A DNA stretch of 64,000 nucleotides from Massilia sp. Root418. GTDB lineage: Bacteria; Pseudomonadota; Gammaproteobacteria; Burkholderiales; Burkholderiaceae_D. The notes beneath the pieces are model-generated. The model was not told the DNA's origin and made no database searches. It saw nothing but the letters and a program-made list of their open reading frames with translations. How positions within the stretch are numbered: position 1 is the first letter of the stretch; each line of letters starts with the position of its first letter. Location of the stretch: positions 1,078,707-1,142,706 of the forward strand of contig NZ_LMEC01000020.1 of assembly GCF_001425265.1 (NCBI RefSeq). Direction: 5' to 3'. The translations under genes were made by a program, and so were the position numbers. Positions 40,616 to 53,548 of the stretch are shown piece by piece.

Positions 40616-42271
40616 ATGGCAACCGTTACTGAAGTCAAGAGCACCACGCTTTCCGGCCTGAACCACATCGACGCGCTTCTGAACAATCTCCCGAACTGGA
40701 ATTACCTTACCTCCGGCGGCAATAATCTTTACTATTCCTTCTCGACGGCAGCCGGTCTCGAATCCGGCAACGGCTCCATCCTGAGCGCGCCGCAAACCTT
40801 CAGTGCCGCCCAGCAATCGGCAACGCGCAGCGCGCTGAGCTATATTTCGCAGCTGACCGGCATCAAGTTCACCGAAACGGGCGACGGCAATGTCGCGCAG
40901 ATGCACTTCGCCAATGCCAACATCAGCGGCTCCGGCACCACCGGCCAGGACAGCTCGCGCTACAGCTATTCCTACGACGGCAGCAACACCGTTACCAAAT
41001 TCGCAGCCTCCACCTGGGTCTACCTGGACAACGCCGAATGGGCAGGCATGAACGCCAACCTGACGCCGGGCACCCAGGGCTACGAAACGCTGCTGCACGA
41101 ACTGGGCCACGCCATGGGCCTGAAGCACTCGTTCGACGGCACCATCCGCTTGCCGGCCGCCACCGACAACACGGCCTACACGCTGATGTCCTACACCCAC
41201 AGCGGCGGCATCCATTCCACCTTCAGCGAATACGACGTGGCCGCGCTGAAATGGCTGTACGGCGGCGACGGCCTGGGCGGCGCGCTGGGCGTCAATTCCA
41301 CCGGCGGCGGACGCTACTATACCGGCACCAGCCAGGCCGACACGCTGACCGGCACCGCCGCCAACGATGTGCTGGAAGGCGGCCTCGGCAACGACGTGCT
41401 GAACGGCGGTGCGGGCACCGACACCGCCGTCTACAACGGCGTGCGCAGCGCGTACACCGTCAAGCAGCTCAGCGCAACCGCCTGGAACGTGACGGGGGCG
41501 CAGGGCAGCGACACCCTGAGCAATATCGAACAGCTACGCTTCAGCGACGCCACCGTTGCCGTCAGCCTGGCCACCGCGCCGCTGCAGGACACCGCCGCGC
41601 CTGCGCAGCCGACGCTGGTGTTCACCAAGGACGGCACCGCAGCCGCCAGCGGCAACCATCCCACCTTCAGCGGCGTGGCGGAAGCCGGCGCCAAGGTGGA
41701 GATTTTCAACGGTTCCACCAGCATGGGCGTGGGCACCGCGACGGCCAGCGGCACCTGGAGCATCACGCCGGTGGCGGTGGGCAACGGCAGCTATCACGTC
41801 ACCGCCAAGGCGACCGACGCGGCAGGCAACGTGTCGGCAGCCTCTGCGGCGAAGGACTTCACCGTGCTGAGTGCGCGCAACGTCACCGGCACCACGGGCA
41901 ACGACAGCCTTAAGGCACTGGTCGCCAACAACTACATTGATGGCGGCGACGGCTTCGACACCGTGGTCTACAGCGGCGTGCGCGCCAACTACACGGTGGG
42001 CAAGACGGCCTACGGCTACAAGGTGACCGACGTGGCGGGCACCGGCGGCGGCAGCGACCTGCTGGTGCGCGACGAGCGCATCCAGTTCGCCGACGTGACG
42101 ATCACGCTGGATAACAGCGGCATCATCGTGCAGTCCTCCAGCTCCAACGCGGAATTCACCGGCTCCTCGCTGGATGTGGATCATGCAATGCCGCACGAGC
42201 ATGGGCACGGGCACGAGATTCAGCTCATCGGCCAACACGTGCACGCTGGCGAGCACGCGCATTTCGCCTGA
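40616..42271 (+). CDS. M10 (serralysin-like) RTX metallopeptidase with His-rich tail
   Basis: The 551-residue protein has the zincin signature HELGHAMGLKHS (zinc ligands His161, His165 and His171) and the Met-turn TLMSYTHSG. This is the M10 serralysin pattern. Calcium-binding RTX-type segments follow (GTAANDVLEGGLGNDVLNGGAGTD, later GTTGNDSLKAL and YIDGGDGFDTVV). Between them is an immunoglobulin-like domain with PTLVFTKDGT and VTAKATDAAGNVSAASAAKDF. There is no N-terminal signal peptide, as expected for type I secretion. The last 30 residues are His-rich (HAMPHEHGHGHEI, then GQHVHAGEHAHFA), which is unusual at the secretion-signal end. No type I exporter genes are adjacent. Confidence 0.88.
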   Translation: MATVTEVKSTTLSGLNHIDALLNNLPNWNYLTSGGNNLYYSFSTAAGLESGNGSILSAPQTFSAAQQSATRSALSYISQLTGIKFTETGDGNVAQMHFANANISGSGTTGQDSSRYSYSYDGSNTVTKFAASTWVYLDNAEWAGMNANLTPGTQGYETLLHELGHAMGLKHSFDGTIRLPAATDNTAYTLMSYTHSGGIHSTFSEYDVAALKWLYGGDGLGGALGVNSTGGGRYYTGTSQADTLTGTAANDVLEGGLGNDVLNGGAGTDTAVYNGVRSAYTVKQLSATAWNVTGAQGSDTLSNIEQLRFSDATVAVSLATAPLQDTAAPAQPTLVFTKDGTAAASGNHPTFSGVAEAGAKVEIFNGSTSMGVGTATASGTWSITPVAVGNGSYHVTAKATDAAGNVSAASAAKDFTVLSARNVTGTTGNDSLKALVANNYIDGGDGFDTVVYSGVRANYTVGKTAYGYKVTDVAGTGGGSDLLVRDERIQFADVTITLDNSGIIVQSSSSNAEFTGSSLDVDHAMPHEHGHGHEIQLIGQHVHAGEHAHFA

Positions 42272-42276
42272 CCGGC

Positions 42277-42328
42277 GGCGGGTTACGCTCTCACCCGCCC
42301 TGCGCCTGGGCGCCGTCTGGCGTCCAGG
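42277..42328. repeat. dispersed-repeat hairpin pair after the metallopeptidase gene
   Basis: GGCGGGT at 42277-42283 pairs with ACCCGCC at 42293-42299, six bases after the stop codon. CCTGG at 42305-42309 begins a second stem (CCTGGgCGCC / GGCGtCCAGG) ending at 42328. The GGCGGGTTA core is shared with the element at 37264-37359. There is no T-run. Confidence 0.5.
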
Positions 42329-42436
42329 GACAGCGCTGCGGCACTACAACTCCCCAATAAGTTCCCTGCCGGCCACGCCGGATGGCGGTATGATGCGCGT
42401 GCATCTATATCAACCTCAACAACATTCCTACTTGCC

Positions 42437-43879
42437 ATGAACAAGTCCTTACGTTTGCGCCTGGCCGGGCTGCTGTGCCTGTCCGTGCTGGCCCCCTTTG
42501 CCGCCCATGCCGCCGTCCACGCCGGCGAAAAGCTGTACCAGGCGCATTGCGCCGCCTGCCACGGCGTGAAGCTGGAAGGCGCCACCGGCCCCAGCCTGAT
42601 CGACCAGGTGTGGCTGCACGGCGCCCCCACCAAGGCCAACCTGATCACCGTCATCAGCAAGGGCGTGGCCGACAAGGGCATGCCGGCATGGTCGCCCACC
42701 CTGAGCGCCGCGCAGATCGCGCAACTGGCCGACTTTGTGGCGCAGCCGCGGACGGCAGCGTCCGCCGCCGCTCCCACTGCCGCTTCGGCTGCCCCTGCAT
42801 CCGCTGCCGCCAAAACCGCACCGGCCGACAAGTCCGCCGCCATCCTGAGCGGCATGAAGCTGCCGAAAGGCTTCCGCATCGCCGTCTACGCAGACAAGGT
42901 GGAGACCGCGCGCTCGATGGCCGTGTCCGACAGCGGCGTGGTCTACGTCGGCTCGCGCAAGGCCGGCAAGGTCTACGCGCTGGTGGATGCGGACAAGGAT
43001 GGCGTGGCCGAGAAAGTGGTGACCATAGCCGAAGGCCTGCAAAACCCGATCGGCGTGACGCTGCTGAACGGCGCACTGTACGTGGCCGAAATCTCGCGCA
43101 TCATCCGCTTCGACAACATCGACGCCAGCTACGCCGCCAAGCCTGCCTATAAAGTAGTGAAGGCCGACCTGCCCAAAGAAACCTGGCACGGCGAGAAATT
43201 CATCAAGGCCGGCCCGGACGGCAAGATCTATGTGCCGGTGGGCGCGCCCTGCAACACCTGCAACAAGGAAGACCAGCCCCATTCCAAGATCTGGCGCATG
43301 AACGCGGACGGCAGCAACTTCGAGGAATATGCGCGCGGCATCCGCAACACGGTCGGCTTCGCCTGGCATCCGCAGACCAGGGACATGTGGTTCACCGATA
43401 ACGGCCCGGACATGATGGGCGACAATACCCCGTCGTGCGAGCTGAACGTGGCGCCCAAAGCCGGCCTGCACTTCGGCTTCCCCTACTGCCACGGCGGCGT
43501 GCTGCCCGATCCCGAGTTCGGCAAGGCGCAGTCGTGCGAGCAGTACGTGGCGCCGGTGGCCAAGCTGGGGCCGCACGTGGCGCCGCTGGGCTTGGCCTTC
43601 TACACCGGCACCCAGTTCCCGCAACAGTACCGCAACAACCTGTTCATCGCCGAACACGGCTCCTGGAACCGCGAGAACAAGATCGGCTACAAGGTCAGCC
43701 TGGTCACGCTATACAACAGCAAAGTGGTGAGCACTACCACCTTCATCGACGGCTTCCTGCGCGACGGCGACGAGGTGGTCGGCCGCCCGGTCGACATCGC
43801 CGTGCTGGCCGATGGCTCCATGCTGGTATCCGATGACCACGGCGGCCGCGTCTACCGCATCACCTACACCGGCAAATAG
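42437..43879 (+). CDS. cytochrome c fused to sorbosone/PQQ-dehydrogenase-like beta-propeller
   Basis: The 480-residue exported protein starts with a signal peptide (LRLAGLLCLSVLAPFAAHAAV). A c-type cytochrome domain follows, with the heme motif CAACH and a probable distal Met in KGMPAW. An Ala-rich linker (residues ~100-135) precedes a six-bladed beta-propeller of the soluble sugar dehydrogenase/sorbosone dehydrogenase family (FRIAVYADKVETARSMAV, GEKFIKAGPDGKIYVPVG and LFIAEHGSWNRENKIGYKV). It would oxidise a sugar or aldehyde in the periplasm and pass electrons through its own heme. The cofactor is inferred from the family. The convergent cytochrome c gene follows after six bases. Confidence 0.88.
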   Translation: MNKSLRLRLAGLLCLSVLAPFAAHAAVHAGEKLYQAHCAACHGVKLEGATGPSLIDQVWLHGAPTKANLITVISKGVADKGMPAWSPTLSAAQIAQLADFVAQPRTAASAAAPTAASAAPASAAAKTAPADKSAAILSGMKLPKGFRIAVYADKVETARSMAVSDSGVVYVGSRKAGKVYALVDADKDGVAEKVVTIAEGLQNPIGVTLLNGALYVAEISRIIRFDNIDASYAAKPAYKVVKADLPKETWHGEKFIKAGPDGKIYVPVGAPCNTCNKEDQPHSKIWRMNADGSNFEEYARGIRNTVGFAWHPQTRDMWFTDNGPDMMGDNTPSCELNVAPKAGLHFGFPYCHGGVLPDPEFGKAQSCEQYVAPVAKLGPHVAPLGLAFYTGTQFPQQYRNNLFIAEHGSWNRENKIGYKVSLVTLYNSKVVSTTTFIDGFLRDGDEVVGRPVDIAVLADGSMLVSDDHGGRVYRITYTGK

Positions 43880-43885
43880 CCGCCA

Positions 43886-44272
43886 TTACGGCAGCGTGCG
43901 CAGATACGCCAGCAGGTTGGCGATCTGCTGCTCGTCCCCGATCCCCCAGAAACGCATCTGGTTATCGGGGACGACCTTCCTGGGCGACTTCAGGAATGCC
44001 GCCAGCCTGGCCTCAGTCCACACGATGCCGGACTGCTTCATGGCCGGCGAATACTTGAAATCCGCCGTCGCCCCCGCCTCGCGCCCAATGATGCCGTTCA
44101 GCTGCGGCCCGAACGCCCCGCGCGCCGACGGACCCACCTGGTGACACGAGGCGCAGCGCGCAAACGCCCGCTTGCCCGCCACCGGATCGCCCGCAACGCC
44201 TCCCGCGTCCGCCACACGCCCCTGCGCCGCCGCTAACGCAGGCAGCATCAGCAATAAAAACACTCGCCACAT
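43886..44272 (-). CDS. small periplasmic cytochrome c
   Basis: The 128-residue protein has a signal peptide (MWRVFLLLMLPALAAAQG) and one heme motif CASCH in GKRAFARCASCHQVGPSARGAFGPQLNGIIGREAG. The distal Met is in DNQMRF. It is a soluble class I cytochrome c of the 550/552 type, carrying electrons in the periplasm. It is convergent with the cytochrome-propeller fusion gene six bases away and may be its electron acceptor, which is only positional inference. Confidence 0.9.
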   Translation of the reverse strand: MWRVFLLLMLPALAAAQGRVADAGGVAGDPVAGKRAFARCASCHQVGPSARGAFGPQLNGIIGREAGATADFKYSPAMKQSGIVWTEARLAAFLKSPRKVVPDNQMRFWGIGDEQQIANLLAYLRTLP

Positions 44273-44447
44273 CGCAACTCTTCCGCGTCAATTGATGACC
44301 GCAGTCTAGCACCGCGTCCAAAACTTCATACGCAAGCCATTTCGACCGTCCAAACATCGGGACCGGAAGCTTGCGCAGCGGCATCATTGCACCGTTAGTC
44401 ACCTTACAAATCAAACACTTACGAGCAATTCTGGCTAAAAAACCGGC

Positions 44448-44463
44448 AGGCACACCGTTTGCT
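44448..44463 (+). promoter_or_regulatory. sigma-54 (-24/-12) promoter of the dicarboxylate locus
   Basis: AGGCACACCGTTTGCT matches the sigma-54 consensus TGGCAC-N5-TTGCW at all but the first base, with GG at 44449-44450 and GC at 44461-44462. It lies 56 bases before the transporter ATG. The same locus encodes a sigma-54 activator, DctD-like, at 48846. Confidence 0.75.
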
Positions 44464-44518
44464 AAAGAGGCTGGACTCCGCCAATCGCGCGGGGACTTGA
44501 CTACAAACGGAGACCGGT

Positions 44519-45790
44519 ATGCAAAAGAAGCGCCCCCTCACCCTCTACATCCTGATCGCGATGCTGCTCGGCATCGCGGTCGGCTATGCCTGTAACACGG
44601 TATTCCCTGACAAGAAACTCACCGCCGACATTTCCGCCCACATCTCGCTGGTGACCGACATCTTCCTGCGCCTGATCAAGATGATCATCGCGCTGCTGGT
44701 GTTCTCGACCCTCACCGTAGGCATCGCCAACCTGAGCGACGGCAAGGCTGCCGGCCGCATCGGCGCCAAGGCCTTCGCCTGGTTCATCGTCGCCTCGCTG
44801 TGCTCGCTCGCGCTGGGCATGGTGCTGTCGAACCTGATGCAGCTGGGCACAAACCTCGGCCTGCCGCTGCCCGACGTGCACGCCACCACCGGCCTGAAAA
44901 CGTCGGCCTTCACGCTGAAGGACTTCATCAGCCACGTGGTGCCCAAGTCGCCAATCGAGGCCATGGCCAACAACGAGATCCTGCAAGTGCTGGTGTTCTC
45001 CATCTTCTTCGGCTCCGCGCTGGGCGCCCTGGGCGACTCCGGCAAGCGCCTGCTGGCCGTGATCGACGAACTGGCCCAGGTCATGCTGCGCATCACCGGC
45101 GCCATCATGAACCTGGCCCCGCTGGCCGTGTTCGCCGCCATGGCTTCCGTGGTCACCACCAACGGCCTGGGCATCCTGGCCACCTTCGCCAAGTTCATGG
45201 GCGGCTTCTACCTGGGCCTGTTCTGCCTGTGGACGCTGCTGATCGGCGCCGGCTTCGTGGTGCTGGGCCCGCGCGTGTTCCGCCTGGTGGGCCTGATCCG
45301 CGAACCCTTCCTGCTGGCCTTCTCCACCGCCAGCTCCGAAGCGGCCTACCCGAAGCTGCTGGTGGCGCTGGACAAGTTCGGCGTGCAGCGCCGCATCTCC
45401 AGCTTCGTGCTGCCGATGGGCTATTCCTTCAACCTGGACGGCTCGATGATGTACTGCACCTTCGCCGTGCTGTTCATCGCCCAGGCCTACGGCATCGACC
45501 TGTCGCTGGGCACCCAGATCACCATGCTGCTGCTGCTGATGCTGACCTCCAAGGGCATGGCCGGCGTACCGCGCGCCTCGCTGGTGGTGATCGCCGCGAC
45601 CCTGACCCAATTCAACATCCCGGAAGCCGGCCTGCTGCTGCTGATGGGCGTGGACCAGTTCCTCGACATGGGCCGTTCGGCCACCAACGCAGTCGGCAAC
45701 GCCGTCGCCACCGCCGTGGTGGCGAAGTGGGAAGGCGCGCTGGGCGAAGAAGAAAAATCGGACGAGCACGCTTACGTGCGCGCCGCATAA
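44519..45790 (+). CDS. dicarboxylate/amino acid:cation symporter (SDF family)
   Basis: The 423-residue inner-membrane transporter belongs to the sodium/proton:dicarboxylate (DctA/GltP) family. Signatures include the serine-rich re-entrant loop FSTASSEAAYPKLL, MGYSFNLDGSMMYCTFAVLFIAQAYGIDLS, and GVDQFLDMGRSATNAVGNAVATAVV with the conserved NxxG ion-binding site. About eight transmembrane helices are expected. A sigma-54 promoter lies upstream and a DctB/DctD-like pair downstream, so the likely substrates are C4-dicarboxylates. The substrate is inferred from context. Confidence 0.92.
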   Translation: MQKKRPLTLYILIAMLLGIAVGYACNTVFPDKKLTADISAHISLVTDIFLRLIKMIIALLVFSTLTVGIANLSDGKAAGRIGAKAFAWFIVASLCSLALGMVLSNLMQLGTNLGLPLPDVHATTGLKTSAFTLKDFISHVVPKSPIEAMANNEILQVLVFSIFFGSALGALGDSGKRLLAVIDELAQVMLRITGAIMNLAPLAVFAAMASVVTTNGLGILATFAKFMGGFYLGLFCLWTLLIGAGFVVLGPRVFRLVGLIREPFLLAFSTASSEAAYPKLLVALDKFGVQRRISSFVLPMGYSFNLDGSMMYCTFAVLFIAQAYGIDLSLGTQITMLLLLMLTSKGMAGVPRASLVVIAATLTQFNIPEAGLLLLMGVDQFLDMGRSATNAVGNAVATAVVAKWEGALGEEEKSDEHAYVRAA

Positions 45791-45816
45791 CGATAACCAC
45801 CCTCACAGGAGACCCT

Positions 45817-46914
45817 ATGAAACACACCGTTACCACCTCCCTGCTGGCCCTGGCCTGCTGCACCGCACATTCCCAGGCCCAGGCGCAAACCTCGGCGTCC
45901 GCCATCCAGATCTACGGCGTGGCCGACGCCGGCCTGGTGGCCGAACGCGGCAACGGCGCCAGCACCACCAAAGTCAGCAGCGGCGTGGCGTCCGGCTCGC
46001 GCCTCGGCTTCAAGGGCACGGAAGACCTCGGCAACGGCCTGTCGGCCGGCTTCGTGCTGGAAAGCGGCGTCTACATCGACACCGGCGCCTCCGGCCAGGG
46101 CGGCCTGACCTTCGGCCGCCAGTCCTACGTGTCGCTGAGCAGCAGCACGCTCGGCACCGTCAGCGCCGGCCGCCAGTATTCGCCCTACTACAAAGTGCTG
46201 CGCGACGTGGCCGATCCCTTCGGCGACGGCCTGGCCGGCCAGGCCGCCAACCTGATGGTGCCCAACGCCCGCATGGACAACGCGGTAGTCTACGCCACGC
46301 CCACGCTGGCCGGCTGGTCCGCCAACGTGGCCTACAGCGCCGGCGAAGTAGCCGCCGACAGCACCCGCAAGCGCTCCCTGAGCGGCGCCGTCAGCTATAG
46401 CGCCGGCCCGGTGGCCGTGTCGCTGGCGCACCACCGCCGCGAGGACGCGCTGGCCGCCACCCACGCGCGCAACAGCATGCTGGCCGCGCGCTACACCTTG
46501 GGCGCCTACCAGCTGCACGCGGCCTACGCCGCCAACCGTGGCATGGGCACGGTGGGCGGCAGCATCCTCAGCACGGTGGGCGGCGTGACGCTGGCCGGCT
46601 CGGGCGCGGTGGCGGCCGGCCCGGTCGGCGCGCCGGGCGCTGCCAGCCGCGACCTGCTGGTGGGCCTGTGCGCCACCTTCGGTCCGCACAGCTTTGCCGG
46701 TTCGGTGGTGCAGCACGCCGACCGCAGCGCCGCCGACAAGGATGCGCGCCAGTACGGCGTGGCCTACCTGTACGCGCTGTCCAAGCGCACCGACGTGTAC
46801 ACCGCCTACGCCCGCATCCGCAACACCAACGGCGCCGCCTTCACGGTGGGCAACGCCAGCGAGGACGGCAAGGGCCACAGCGCCATCAATATCGGCCTGC
46901 GTCACCTGCTGTAA
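45817..46914 (+). CDS. general porin (Gram-negative porin family)
   Basis: The 365-residue outer-membrane protein has a signal peptide (MKHTVTTSLLALACCTAHSQAQAQ). A beta-barrel begins SAIQIYGVADAGLVAERG, with SRLGFKGTEDLGNGLSAGFVLESG and FGRQSYVSLSSSTLGTVSAGRQYSP, the betaproteobacterial porin pattern. It ends GHSAINIGLRHLL. ATG 45817 has AGGAG upstream. It lies 26 bases after the symporter gene, so outer- and inner-membrane transport proteins are encoded together and may be co-induced. Confidence 0.9.
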   Translation: MKHTVTTSLLALACCTAHSQAQAQTSASAIQIYGVADAGLVAERGNGASTTKVSSGVASGSRLGFKGTEDLGNGLSAGFVLESGVYIDTGASGQGGLTFGRQSYVSLSSSTLGTVSAGRQYSPYYKVLRDVADPFGDGLAGQAANLMVPNARMDNAVVYATPTLAGWSANVAYSAGEVAADSTRKRSLSGAVSYSAGPVAVSLAHHRREDALAATHARNSMLAARYTLGAYQLHAAYAANRGMGTVGGSILSTVGGVTLAGSGAVAAGPVGAPGAASRDLLVGLCATFGPHSFAGSVVQHADRSAADKDARQYGVAYLYALSKRTDVYTAYARIRNTNGAAFTVGNASEDGKGHSAINIGLRHLL

Positions 46915-46928
46915 GGCCCGGGCAAGCC

Positions 46929-46951
46929 CGCGCGCGCCGCTGTGCGCGCGC
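46929..46951. other. GC alternating inverted repeat after the porin gene
   Basis: CGCGCGCG around 46929-46936 and its counterpart at 46944-46951 can form a long stem 14 bases after the porin stop codon. It may end or slow transcription before the kinase gene. There is no T-run. Confidence 0.35.
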
Positions 46952-46974
46952 AGGTTTGCTATAGTTGCCCCCTG

Positions 46975-48845
46975 ATGCCAGTCCAGTCCGACAACCCGGT
47001 TAGCCAGCAGGCGCATGCGCGCCGGCCGCATCACGTCCGTACCGTGTGGGGCCTGGTGCTGCTGGCCGGGCTGGCCCTGCCTTACCTGGCCTACTGGTGG
47101 GTGAACCTGGTGACCACCGAGCGCCTGCGCGCAGCCGGCGCGCAGCGGCTGGAGGTGTATGCCACCAGCCTGGAAAACCTGCTTGACAAGTACGACCTGG
47201 TGCCGCGCATGCTGGAGCTGGAAAGGGACGTGGTCGGCCTGCTGGAAAAGCCCGGCGACGAGGACTTGCGCAACAGCGTCAACGAATACCTGGAGGGCCT
47301 GAACCAGAAGGCCGGCTCCAGCAACATCTACATCGTCAACCTGCAGGGCCGCACCCAGGCGGCCAGCAACTGGCGCAGCAAGGACAGCTTCGTCGGCGAC
47401 GACGTCAACTTCCGCCCCTACATCCGCAACGCCCTGCGCGGCCATCCCGGCGGCTTCTACGGCGTGGGCACCACCAGCCTGGAGCCCGGCTACTTTTACG
47501 CGCACGGCATCTACAAGAACGGCCGCATGCTGGGCGTGGCCGCCATCAAGGTCAGCATCGAGAGCCAGCAGCTGAGCTGGGCGCAGGGCGCCGACAAGGT
47601 GGCGCTGGTGGACCCCAACGGCGTGGTGTTCCTCACCTCCGCTTCGGCCTGGAAATTCAAGACCCTGCGGCCGCTGCCGGCCAGCGTGCGCGCCGAGCTG
47701 GCGCAGACGCGCCAGTACCACGAGCAAGCGCTGCCCTCGCTCACGCTGGCGCACGACGAGCCGCTGTCGAACGGCACCCGCCTGCTGGCCATCCGCGACG
47801 GCAACGGCGGCCTGTCCAATGCCCCGCCGCGCATGCTGGCGCAAACCCGTTCGCTGGCGCCGCGCGACTGGACCTTCATCTATCTGTCCGACCTGAGCAC
47901 GGCGCGCGGCAACGCGCGCGTGGCCTTCCTGTTCGCGCTGCTGGCCTACGGCTTTTTGGTGCTGCTGTTCCTGTACTGGCGCCAGCGCGTGCAGTCCAAG
48001 GAAGACATGCAGCACGCCTACGACAACCTGGAACGCATGGTGGACGAGCGCACCGCCAGCCTGGCGCGCATGACCCAGGACCTGAGCAAGGAAGTGGACG
48101 TGCGGCGCCAGGCCGAGCAGCAGCTGCACATCACCCAGAACGAGCTGTTCCAGGCCGGCAAGATGGCGGTGCTGGGGCAGATGTCGGCCAGCATCACGCA
48201 CGAGCTGAACCAGCCGCTGACGGCGCTGCGCACCATGTCCGACAACGCCGTGCTGCTGTTCGAGCGCGGCCGCCTGGACGACGTGCGCAACAACCTGAAA
48301 ACCATTTCGCAGGTGGTGGCGCGCATGGGCACCATCACCGGCAAGCTGAAGAGTTTCGCCCGCAAGTCCAACGCCGAGCTGGCGGCAGTGTCCATCCACA
48401 CCTCGATTTCCAATGCGCTGGTGCTGGTGGAGCGACGCCTGCAGCTGGACAAGGTCAGCTTCCAGCTGACCATCGACCAGGCCGACATCTACGCGCTCTG
48501 CGACAGCAACCGCCTGGAGCAGGTGCTGCTGAACCTGATGACCAACGCGCTCGACTCGATGGCCGGCAGCCCGGTGCGCCAGTTGCGCCTGGACGTGAAC
48601 AGCACGCCGGAGCGCGTGTTCATCCGCGTGTCGGACAGCGGCCCCGGCCTGAGCGACGAGGCGCGCGCGCGCCTGTTCGAACCGTTTTACACCTCCAAAC
48701 CGCAAGGCGAAGGGCTGGGCCTGGGCCTGGCCATCTCGGAACAAATCATCCGCGACTTCGGCGGCAGCCTGCGCGCAGAAAAGCAAACGGAACAGGCCGG
48801 TGCCGGCGCCTGTTTCGTCATCGAACTCAAAGCGGCACAGGAGAC

Positions 48846-48849
<4 letters not shown>
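46975..48849 (+). CDS. DctB-like sensor histidine kinase
   Basis: The 624-residue kinase has two transmembrane helices (VWGLVLLAGLALPYLAYWW near residue 25 and VAFLFALLAYGFLVLLFLYW near residue 330) flanking a periplasmic dCache-type domain of about 280 residues. A coiled coil and HisKA domain follow, with phosphoacceptor His409 in ITHELNQPLTALRTMSDNA, the DctB signature. The C-terminal HATPase has NLMTNALDSM and SDSGPGLSDE plus GLGLGLAISE. ATG at 46975 is chosen; no clear ribosome site is seen. It overlaps the activator gene by four bases. Confidence 0.93.
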
Positions 48850-50183
<1,334 letters not shown>

Positions 50184-50195
50184 ACCGGGTGCAGC

Positions 50196-50226
50196 AGTGC
50201 CCCTGCAGCGCCGCTAGCAGGGCACT
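50196..50226 (+). terminator. hairpin after the dctD-like gene
   Basis: AGTGCCCCTGC at 50196-50206 pairs, with one bulge, with GCAGGGCACT at 50217-50226. It follows the activator stop codon by 13 bases. There is no T-run, so it is only a candidate terminator. Confidence 0.4.
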
Positions 50227-50264
50227 AGCTGCGCAACTTTAGATACAGATCAAGGTGTCGGATT

Positions 50265-50303
50265 TCCTGGCAGTTATATTTTTCCTAACGGAAATTGCCA
50301 GGA
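50265..50303 (+). promoter_or_regulatory. 5' leader hairpin that includes the ribosome-binding site
   Basis: TCCTGGCA (50265-50272) is the exact complement of TGCCAGGA (50296-50303), and TTTCC (50281-50285) pairs with GGAAA (50290-50294) across the loop TAAC. The AGGA at 50300-50303, seven bases before the start codon, is the only visible Shine-Dalgarno and lies in the stem. Confidence 0.6.
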
Positions 50304-50310
50304 TCGGCAT

Positions 50311-53547
<3,237 letters not shown>

Positions 53548-53548
53548 C

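Noticed and set aside
45772..48786. 1,004-codon minus-strand frame across the porin and kinase genes
   Set aside because: Composition is that of a reverse-complement artefact, and the plus-strand genes have clear motifs throughout.
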